A stretch of DNA of 45,786 nt from Halioglobus sp. GTDB taxonomy: Bacteria > Pseudomonadota > Gammaproteobacteria > Pseudomonadales > Halieaceae. Under the pieces are notes generated by a model. The model was not told the origin of the DNA and did not search any database. It was given only the letters and a program-made list of their open reading frames with translations. This document shows, in pieces, positions 19,811 to 26,976 of this stretch (positions within the stretch are counted from its first letter, which is position 1; every line of letters begins with the position of its first letter). A program made the position numbers and the translations under genes. The DNA lies in contig JAGRIK010000173.1 of assembly GCA_020443325.1 (NCBI GenBank), positions 1 through 45,786 of the forward strand. The letters run 5' to 3'.

Positions 19811-19991
19811 AATCTAACGTTCGTCACAAATCGTGCCGTAGCATTGGGATGCAGGGCTCGTACCCCAGAGGGCGTTTCACCAAGCGAATCACGTGGAGCG
19901 ACTGAAACGCCCTCTGGGGTGCGAGCCCGTCGCCCACGACCAAACCCCCGACAGCGCTACGAAAAAACTCGTCTCGTTGCTATTCAAGGCG
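19811..19991 (-). repeat. Family 2 structured element, copy B (5-prime truncated)
   Basis: Read on the minus strand, this copy begins directly after the TAG stop (19992-19994) of the NUDIX gene. It matches copy A from CGCCTTG onward, so it lacks the first about 45 bases including half of the CATCTCG hairpin. Its main stem (19863-19879 with 19903-19919) is a perfect 17 bp. It reads AGAGGG where copy C reads AGTAGG, with the opposite arm changed to match. The outer stem GGGCTCG/CGAGCCC is also perfect. It ends with ACGTTAGATT at 19811-19820. Copies A and B form a large inverted repeat. Confidence 0.85.
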
Positions 19992-20648
19992 CTAGGCTTC
20001 CTTGCGACGCCGGAACCGGCGCAGAAACATCTGGCGGCGCCATTGTGCCTGGCGGGATTTCTTCCCCTCGACGAGATCCAGCAGTTCACCCAGCATCATC
20101 AGCGATAAGCCCCAGATACAGCGGCCTTCGTACCAGTAGCAGGGCATGGTTATTTCGGCGCCCTTGTAGCGCCAGGTCATCTCCGCCAGATTGTCATCAT
20201 CCAGCAGGAACTCCAACGGCACCCAGACGACTTCTGCCACCTCGTGGTTCGGTGTGAACGTCACTTCGCGGTCGAGGCGGAACACGAAAGGACTGACCGC
20301 CATGCCCAAAGGGCCTCGATGCGGGCGCGCGTGGAGGTCAGAGAGCCGCCCGATGCACTGATCCTCTTCCCCGAGAAACAGGCCCACCTCCTCTTCCGTC
20401 TCGCGCACTGCCACGGCGTAGCCGTTGGCGTCCGCACGGTCCATACGGCCGCCGGGAAAGGCCATGTGCCCGGACCAGGGGTCCCCCTCGCGATCGGCCC
20501 GCTTTATCATTAATATGTGCAGCTCGCCGTCACGTACCTGCAGTATCATCGCCACGGCAGAGCGCTTCATCAGCCGGCGCAACAGCTTTTTACCCGGCGC
20601 GTGATCGCCGAGCCGGGTTTCAATAAGTTGTAACAGCGGTACTGACAC
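19992..20648 (-). CDS. NUDIX hydrolase, CoA pyrophosphatase-like
   Basis: NUDIX enzymes hydrolyse nucleoside diphosphates linked to another group; this branch resembles the CoA pyrophosphatases (NudL/NUDT7). The NUDIX box runs from FPGGRMDRAD to VRETEEEVGL, with the metal-binding RExxEE intact. The segment MIKRADREGDPWSGHMAFPGG resembles the CoA-type signature upstream of the box. The C-terminus is rich in Arg and Lys and ends at the junction with repeat copy B, whose first bases follow the TAG. The ATG at 20648 gives 218 residues. The gene is divergent from the ABC ATPase gene with 98 bases between. Confidence 0.85.
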   Translation of the reverse strand: MSVPLLQLIETRLGDHAPGKKLLRRLMKRSAVAMILQVRDGELHILMIKRADREGDPWSGHMAFPGGRMDRADANGYAVAVRETEEEVGLFLGEEDQCIGRLSDLHARPHRGPLGMAVSPFVFRLDREVTFTPNHEVAEVVWVPLEFLLDDDNLAEMTWRYKGAEITMPCYWYEGRCIWGLSLMMLGELLDLVEGKKSRQAQWRRQMFLRRFRRRKEA

Positions 20649-20746
20649 TTGATCGCCTTTCGCAAAGAACTTAGGGTGACACCCCGATTAAGCCAGTCGC
20701 AGGGTAGCCTGACAAGTTGGCACTCACATTTATCATCAGGAATAGC

Positions 20747-22261
20747 ATGGTAGACGAGAACGAATCGACGAGAAATTTGCTGGAGCTGCACGATGTCAGC
20801 CTTGTTTACCGCGCGCTACCTGCGTTGCGCAATATCAACTGGACGCTGGCGTTGGGCCAGCAATGGGCCTGCCTGGGGCCCAACGGTTCGGGTAAAACCA
20901 GCCTGGCAAAGATCATCAGCCGACAGGCCACGCATTTTTCGGGCGCGCTGACCCGCTCTGTCGAACTCGAGCAGAACGGTGTTGCCTATGTCTGCTTCGA
21001 GCAGGCCAGGGCATTGTGCGAGCGCGACAGGAAACTGGATGACTCGGAGTTTCGCGCTGACGCGAGTGACCCCGGCACACAGGTACAAGCCCTGATCCTG
21101 GGTGGCCGCGAGCCGGATGAGCGTTTTCACTACTGGACCGAACGCCTGCGCATGCGACATTTCCTGCACCGCGGCCTGCGCTTTATCTCGACCGGCGAAA
21201 TGCGCAAGACTCTGCTGGTCGCGGCCATCCTGAGCGAGCCCGCGCTGCTGATTCTCGACAGCCCGCTGGACGGACTGGACCGCGCCAGCCAGCTGGAGAT
21301 GCAACACGTCATCGCCGAGCTGTTGCAGTCGCGTATCACGGTACTCATGCTGTGCCGGCAGCTGGAGGATGTTCCCGCCGATATTTCGCACATCATGGTA
21401 CTGGATGAAGGGCGGGTAGTGGCCTGCAACACGCGCCAGGCCATTCTCGCCAACAGCGATGTGGCGGCCCTGATGACCCCCCCGATGCCGCCGCTGGGCG
21501 CGCTGCCCGCACCCGCTGTCCGCCCTTATACGCTGCCTGATGAAGGGCCCTTGCTGGCGCTGCACAATGTCTCGGTGCAGTACGGGGACTTCACCGTACT
21601 GCACGATGTGAACTGGATACTGGAACGCGGCACCCACTGCTGTGTTTCCGGCCCCAACGGCTGCGGCAAGACCACGCTGCTGAGCCTTATCACCGGCGAC
21701 AACCACAAGGCCTACGGCCAGGACATCACCCTGTTCGGCGTGCGCCGCGGCAGCGGGGAGAGCGTGTGGGATATCAAACAAAAATTCGGCCAGCTGGATA
21801 CGCAACTGCAACTGAATTTCGCACGCGGCATGCGGGTTGTCGAGGTAGTGGTATCGGGTTTCTTTGATTCGATTGGTCTGTACGACGATTGGGGCGATGC
21901 ACAACGCACCAGCGCAGAACAGTGGTTGCGCGCCCTGGGGCTTGCAGAGCACAGCAGCGGGAAGTTCGATGGCCTGTCGTTCGGGCTGCAACGCATGGTG
22001 TTACTAGCCCGGGCGATGGTGAAATCCCCCGTCATACTGCTGCTGGACGAACCCACTCTGGGACTGGACGGCTACCACCGCAGGCTGATGCTGCGCGCAC
22101 TGGACCATATTGCACAGCACAGCGACACGCAGCTTATTTTCGTCAGTCATTCAGCGGGAGAAACCCCGGCCTGCATCAACCAGCACCTGACGTTCGAGCC
22201 GCAGGACGAGGGCTTTGCGTTAGTGTGCCGCAACGGGGCAACTACGCCCGCCGAATCCTGA
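20747..22261 (+). CDS. ModF-like protein with two fused ABC ATPase domains
   Basis: This 504-residue soluble protein has two ABC ATPase domains in tandem and no membrane part, like E. coli ModF. Domain 1 (about 10-235) has Walker A GPNGSGKTS and the unusual signature STGEMRK. Its Walker B reads LLILDSPLDGLD, with Ser in place of the catalytic Glu, and no H-loop histidine is seen near VLMLCRQLED. Domain 2 (about 270-495) has GPNGCGKTT, SFGLQRM, LLLDEPTLGLD and the histidine of FVSHS, so only its motifs are complete. The ATG at 20747 follows AGGA by 6 bases. The gene end overlaps the convergent RND pump gene by 20 bases. Its role is uncertain. Confidence 0.85.
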   Translation: MVDENESTRNLLELHDVSLVYRALPALRNINWTLALGQQWACLGPNGSGKTSLAKIISRQATHFSGALTRSVELEQNGVAYVCFEQARALCERDRKLDDSEFRADASDPGTQVQALILGGREPDERFHYWTERLRMRHFLHRGLRFISTGEMRKTLLVAAILSEPALLILDSPLDGLDRASQLEMQHVIAELLQSRITVLMLCRQLEDVPADISHIMVLDEGRVVACNTRQAILANSDVAALMTPPMPPLGALPAPAVRPYTLPDEGPLLALHNVSVQYGDFTVLHDVNWILERGTHCCVSGPNGCGKTTLLSLITGDNHKAYGQDITLFGVRRGSGESVWDIKQKFGQLDTQLQLNFARGMRVVEVVVSGFFDSIGLYDDWGDAQRTSAEQWLRALGLAEHSSGKFDGLSFGLQRMVLLARAMVKSPVILLLDEPTLGLDGYHRRLMLRALDHIAQHSDTQLIFVSHSAGETPACINQHLTFEPQDEGFALVCRNGATTPAES

Positions 22262-25200
22262 AAAACACCGCGTAGAGTGTCGGCACCACGATTAATGTCA
22301 GCACCGATGCGAAACCCAGGCCGGCCATGATCGTGACGGACATATTGACAAAGAACACGTCAGACAGCAGCGGAATCAGCCCCAGAATGGTCGTTGCGGC
22401 CGCCAGCATCACTGGCCGCATGCGACTGACACAGGAATCCATGATCGCGTCGAAGCCGTCCTTGCCGGTCCCGATTTGCTGGTCGATCTCCTCGATCAGC
22501 ACAATGGCGTTCTTGATCAACAACCCTACCAGCGATAACGCCCCCAGCATCGACATGAAATCAAATGCACCACCGGTCGTCAGCAGGCCTGCGGTGATGC
22601 CGACAATGGCCAGGGGAACTGTCAGCCAGATGATCAGCGGCTGCTTGAGTTTACCGAACAGGAAAATACTGGTGAGTATCATCAGCAGAAAGCCCACGGG
22701 CAGCGACGCACCGAGCCCCGCCTGTGCATTCACTGAATCCTCGTACTCGCCACCCCACTCCAGCGTGTAACCGGGCGGCAGCGGTATCGCCTCAATTTCG
22801 GGCCGCAGCACCTCCAGCAACGGGCTGGCTGCACCGTCGCGCGGATTGCAGGACGCGATAATGGTCTGGATACGGTCGCGCCCGCGAATCACGGCGTTTT
22901 CCCAGCGCGTCTCGTAATCGGATACCACCTGGGACACCGGCACGGATGCGTGCATTATCGGGCTCCATACCTGGATATCGCGCATATTGTCGATATCACC
23001 GCGCTCCTCCAGCGGTGCGCGCATCTGGATCGGCAACAGCCGATTGCCATCGCGATACACCCCCACGTTGCTGCCCTCAAAGGCGTATTGCATGGCGGCG
23101 CCGAGACTCTCGCGATCGACACCCAACTGGCGACCTACCTGCTCGTTGAAAATGGGTGTCGCCACTTTTACCGGGGAACGCCAGTCGTCCCGAATATCGA
23201 CAGCCTCCGCATTGGCGCGCATGATGGCCTGTGCCTGCTCCGACAGCTGACGCAGAATAGCGGGATCCGGCCCTGAGAAACGCGCTTCGATCTTGGCATC
23301 GCGACCGGGGCCGATGCGCATGGCCTTGATTATCGGATCCGTCCACGAGAGTTCCTCCCGCATAAATGCCTGCGTTGCGTCCCACACCGGCGCAATCTGC
23401 TCGCGCGTTTCGGTTCGCACAATAATCTGGGCGTAGGCCCGGGTCGGCTCCTTGGCATCGTAGACCAGGGTAAACCGCTGGTGGGGGCCACCTATCACCG
23501 TTGTTGTCTGCACCACACCCGGTTGCTGACGAATGAAATTGCTGACGCGCAGGGTGTCATCGCGGGTGACCCGAATATCGACACCCTCCGGCTCCCAGAC
23601 GTCCACGAAGAAAATCGGCGTATTGGAATCGGGAAAGAAGCCGCTTTTGACGCTGCCGAAGCCGGCAGCTGCCAGCACAAATAGCACAACCACCACACCC
23701 AGGGTCACCCAGCGATGATTGACCGCCGCAGAAACCACGGCGCGATAGCCCTGGAACAACTTGCCCGCATACGGGTCTTTGTCAGCCGCTGCCGCATTGG
23801 GTTTAAGCAACAGTGCACATAGCAGCGGCGTGGTACTGATCGCGGTAACCCAGCTCAGAGACAGCGAAATCAGGATCACGTAAAACAGGGAACTGGCAAA
23901 CTCCCCGGTATTGTCTGTCGACAAACCAATCGCTGAGAAGGCCAGGATGCCGATCACCGTGCCCCCGAGCAGCGCCCAGATCGTCTTGCCCACCGCCTCG
24001 CCCGCGGCCTTGGTGGCATTCATCCCCGCTTCCATTCGCACCAGCATGCCTTCGGCCACAACGATGGCGTTGTCCACCAGCATGCCCAGTGCTATAACAA
24101 GCGCACCCAGCGAAATACGTTGCAACTCAATCGCGAACACGTTCATGAAAAACAGGGTTCCGGCAACGGTAATAAGCAGTACCGCGCCGATCACGATGCC
24201 GGTGCGTATACCCATGAACAGCAGCAGCACTGCAATCACGATCACCACCGCCTGGCCGACACTGACCAGGAAGCCTCCCACTGACTTCTCCACTTCCGCA
24301 GGCTGGTCATACACCGACACCATCTCCATACCAATCGGGATGACGGTCTGCAGGGACTCCATCCTGCGACTGACAGCCTTACCCACCTGCACCACGTTTT
24401 CGCCTGCCGCCATCGAGATGCCTATACTCAATCCCGGCTTGCCGTTGACGTAATAAAGTTTGGTGGGTACCTCCTCATACGCCCGCGTGATGGTGGCAAA
24501 ATCACTGAGGCGCACCAGGGTCTTGTCGCTGGCGCTGATCAGCAGGTCCCCTATCTCCTGCACAGACTGGAAATTACCGGTAGGGCTGATACGCAGGTAG
24601 TCATCGCCGACTCGAACGTTTCCGGAATTGACCACCACATTCTGGGAACCCAGCACAGCGCCAATCTGCTGCAGGTCAATGCCCAGCTCGGCCATGCGAC
24701 TGCGAGAAACCTCCAGGTACGCCACCTCGCGCTGCTCGCCATCGATCACAACCTTGCGCACTCCGGGCACCAGCACGAGTTGCTTCTTGATCGCGTCGGC
24801 GGTGTCATACAGGTCGCGCCAGCTATAGCCGGCACCGGTAAGCATCATGTAAATGCCGTAGACATCGCCAAAGTCGTCGAGGATGATCGGGGCCTGTGCT
24901 CCCGGCGGGAGCAAGGGTTTGACATCGGCAATCTTGCGCCGCAGTTCGTCAAAAATATTGGGTAAATCGGCCGCCTTATACTCATCCTTGAAATCCACCA
25001 GGATGTCTGACAGGCCCGGCCGCGATACCGACATCTTGATACGCTTCACCTGCGGCATCTTCTGGATCGCATCCTCCAGGTGATAGGTTAACTCCTCCTG
25101 CACCTCGCGTGCGGTGGCACCGGGGTAGCGCGTCAGTATCTTTGCCGACTTGATAGTGAATGCCGGGTCTTCCAGCTTGCCCATTTTGCCGTAGGCAATG

Positions 25201-25277
25201 ATCCCGCCACCGACCATGATGACCACCAGCAACCACGAGATGACTTTGTTCTCGACCGAAAATTCCCCGATATTCAT
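22242..25277 (-). CDS. RND-family efflux pump, inner-membrane transporter
   Basis: This 1011-residue protein is a proton-driven RND transporter of the AcrB superfamily. It has twelve membrane helices and two large periplasmic loops. The helix 4 proton-relay segment is ALGMLVDNAIVVAEG (about 395-410): the first aspartate of the AcrB pair is kept and the second is Asn. Helix 10 has GLLIKNAIVLIEE, with the conserved lysine. It lies 31 bases after a lipoprotein adaptor gene on the same strand. No outer-membrane channel gene is in the window, so it probably borrows a TolC encoded elsewhere. The substrate cannot be told. The length is at the short end of the family. Confidence 0.93.
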   Translation of the reverse strand: MNIGEFSVENKVISWLLVVIMVGGGIIAYGKMGKLEDPAFTIKSAKILTRYPGATAREVQEELTYHLEDAIQKMPQVKRIKMSVSRPGLSDILVDFKDEYKAADLPNIFDELRRKIADVKPLLPPGAQAPIILDDFGDVYGIYMMLTGAGYSWRDLYDTADAIKKQLVLVPGVRKVVIDGEQREVAYLEVSRSRMAELGIDLQQIGAVLGSQNVVVNSGNVRVGDDYLRISPTGNFQSVQEIGDLLISASDKTLVRLSDFATITRAYEEVPTKLYYVNGKPGLSIGISMAAGENVVQVGKAVSRRMESLQTVIPIGMEMVSVYDQPAEVEKSVGGFLVSVGQAVVIVIAVLLLFMGIRTGIVIGAVLLITVAGTLFFMNVFAIELQRISLGALVIALGMLVDNAIVVAEGMLVRMEAGMNATKAAGEAVGKTIWALLGGTVIGILAFSAIGLSTDNTGEFASSLFYVILISLSLSWVTAISTTPLLCALLLKPNAAAADKDPYAGKLFQGYRAVVSAAVNHRWVTLGVVVVLFVLAAAGFGSVKSGFFPDSNTPIFFVDVWEPEGVDIRVTRDDTLRVSNFIRQQPGVVQTTTVIGGPHQRFTLVYDAKEPTRAYAQIIVRTETREQIAPVWDATQAFMREELSWTDPIIKAMRIGPGRDAKIEARFSGPDPAILRQLSEQAQAIMRANAEAVDIRDDWRSPVKVATPIFNEQVGRQLGVDRESLGAAMQYAFEGSNVGVYRDGNRLLPIQMRAPLEERGDIDNMRDIQVWSPIMHASVPVSQVVSDYETRWENAVIRGRDRIQTIIASCNPRDGAASPLLEVLRPEIEAIPLPPGYTLEWGGEYEDSVNAQAGLGASLPVGFLLMILTSIFLFGKLKQPLIIWLTVPLAIVGITAGLLTTGGAFDFMSMLGALSLVGLLIKNAIVLIEEIDQQIGTGKDGFDAIMDSCVSRMRPVMLAAATTILGLIPLLSDVFFVNMSVTIMAGLGFASVLTLIVVPTLYAVFFRIRRA

Positions 25278-25308
25278 GCTGCGGGCGCCCCTGAATCAGT
25301 CCACCTGC

Positions 25309-26448
25309 TCATTGCGGATCGCCAGCGCGCGGAACGGCCTGCTCGGTCACCGCCATGCGCGACACCTTCATCCCCTCCGCGAGGTAAGGTGCGCCTACGG
25401 AGACAATCTCCTCCCCGCCCGCCAGGCCATCGGTCACCTCGACCATCGCGCCGCTCATGCGCCCGATTGTCACCTCACGCGCCGAGACAGTCATGCTCTC
25501 CGGATCCAGCACCCAGACCCTCGGCTTGAGGCTGCTGTCGCCCTGCACCGCCCGCACAGGTACGCGTTTTAGGATGCTGTCATCGTCTATCAGCTGGCTT
25601 AGATCGAGGACAACCGTGGCTGTCATCCCCGGCAATACGGTGAACTTGGCGGGCGAAGCCATGGTGAATGTCGCCCTGAATGTCTGGGTTTGCTGGTTGG
25701 CCTTGGTGGCGATTTCTTTCGGCTTGAGAGGGAATCGTTCACCCGGTCGCCCCTCGAATTCGGCGTAGGCCCGGGTCACGGCGACGCGCTCATCGGTGGC
25801 AACGGAGTGATGTTCTTCACCGAGGCTGCGCACCATCCGTATCACCGACTCCGGCACGTCGATGATAATGTCCAGTTGACTGGTATTTTGCAGTGAAAAA
25901 ATCGTTTGCTTGGCCTGTACCTCCTCGAAGTTTTCGGCCTTGCGCTGGGCAACACGCCCGCTGAAAGGGGACTCCAGCACGGTGTACTCCAGGTCTTTCT
26001 CCGCCTGCGACAGCGCGGCAGACGCGGAGCGGAAGTTCGCCTCCATACGATCGAAGTCCATGCGGGAAATATTGCCCTCGGCAACCAGTTCTTTACCGCG
26101 TTTGAAATTGCTCTGCGCGTTGTCAAACGTGGCTTTCCTGTCCTCATAAACCAATCGGTAATCGGCGGGATCCAGGCGCGCCAGTATCTGGCCCTGCTCG
26201 ACCATGTCGCCCTCCTTTACCAGGATTTTCTGCAGCCGTCCCGGCACACGGAATGACAGCTCTGCACGCTGACTCGCATCTACTCTACCGGGAAAGGTGC
26301 GCACGGCATCCGCAACGCCACCTTCCACGACAAAGGTCTTGACCGGCCGGGTGAGTGGCGCCTCTATTGGGACCTCCTTGTCACTGCAGGCGACCAGCGT
26401 CAGCAGCATAAGGCTGGTGGCGACAACTCTTTGTGGGTACACCAACAT
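25309..26448 (-). CDS. RND efflux periplasmic adaptor (membrane fusion lipoprotein)
   Basis: The adaptor bridges the RND pump and an outer-membrane channel. The ATG at 26448 follows AGGGAG and gives 379 residues with a lipobox, TLVAC, at C21, so it is anchored by a lipid rather than by a helix. The frame is open far upstream, but that part lies in the lpoP gene and is a shadow. Domains in order: a lipoyl-like half (GRVDASQRAELSFRVPGRLQ), a coiled-coil hairpin (about 95-165), the second lipoyl half (VLESPFSGRVAQRKAENFEEV), a beta-barrel domain and a membrane-proximal domain near the end. It is co-directional with the RND gene, 31 bases downstream. Confidence 0.92.
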   Translation of the reverse strand: MLVYPQRVVATSLMLLTLVACSDKEVPIEAPLTRPVKTFVVEGGVADAVRTFPGRVDASQRAELSFRVPGRLQKILVKEGDMVEQGQILARLDPADYRLVYEDRKATFDNAQSNFKRGKELVAEGNISRMDFDRMEANFRSASAALSQAEKDLEYTVLESPFSGRVAQRKAENFEEVQAKQTIFSLQNTSQLDIIIDVPESVIRMVRSLGEEHHSVATDERVAVTRAYAEFEGRPGERFPLKPKEIATKANQQTQTFRATFTMASPAKFTVLPGMTATVVLDLSQLIDDDSILKRVPVRAVQGDSSLKPRVWVLDPESMTVSAREVTIGRMSGAMVEVTDGLAGGEEIVSVGAPYLAEGMKVSRMAVTEQAVPRAGDPQ

Positions 26449-26533
26449 CAACACGCACTCCCTAATCAATCCAGTTACAACATCATACCAAGTGCACATG
26501 CCCTGCCCAGCCAACGGCAGGCACGCACACGTT

Positions 26534-26974
26534 TTACCGCGTAAACGCTCGCAGCGCACTGCACACGGAGTCGCTCGAGCAGTACAACAGGCCGCGCTCA
26601 GCCATCGCCCTCGCCTGCCCGACATCGCCCTTCGCCAACTGGGTTCTGGCGATACCCAGATAGACCTCAGCGCTGTCCGGGTCAATGCGTTGTGCACGCT
26701 CCAGCAGCGCCAGCGCCTGTTCGTAATCGCCGCGCTCGGACGCCAGCTCGGCTTTTGCCAGCAGGGGTTGCCAGGCGGCGCTGGCAGAGTGGGTGGCGGG
26801 GCGGGGCGGAGTCTGGTGCTCGGTAGCGGGCGGGGGGGCCACGATGACAGGCGCCTGTGGCTTTGCCACCGGTGGTGCCGGTTGGCCACCGGGCTGCGTG
26901 GTGGTAGAACAGGCGGCCAGCAGCGCCATCATTAGCAGCACAGCAACCCGCGTCAGGCATTGCGACACGTTCAT
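26534..26974 (-). CDS. lpoP: TPR lipoprotein, LpoP-type activator of PBP1B
   Basis: The 146-residue product has a lipobox (LLAACS, C22), a linker rich in Pro and Gln (about 26-70), and then two to three tetratricopeptide units (for example ERGDYEQALALLERAQRIDPD). In Pseudomonas aeruginosa the lipoprotein LpoP, which has the same plan, is encoded next to the PBP1B gene and activates that synthase. Here the gene starts 2 bases after the mrcB stop, with its ribosome site (GGAGGAAAC) inside the end of mrcB, so the two are translated together. Identity as LpoP is inferred from plan and context. It is followed after 85 bases by the efflux adaptor gene. Confidence 0.82.
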   Translation of the reverse strand: MNVSQCLTRVAVLLMMALLAACSTTTQPGGQPAPPVAKPQAPVIVAPPPATEHQTPPRPATHSASAAWQPLLAKAELASERGDYEQALALLERAQRIDPDSAEVYLGIARTQLAKGDVGQARAMAERGLLYCSSDSVCSALRAFTR

Positions 26975-26976
26975 CT

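Noticed and set aside
19414-20257. Small plus-strand open frames in the 19.4-20.3 kb repeat region
   Set aside because: They run across repeat elements and the NUDIX gene, with no ribosome sites and Arg/Pro-rich translations typical of non-coding frames.
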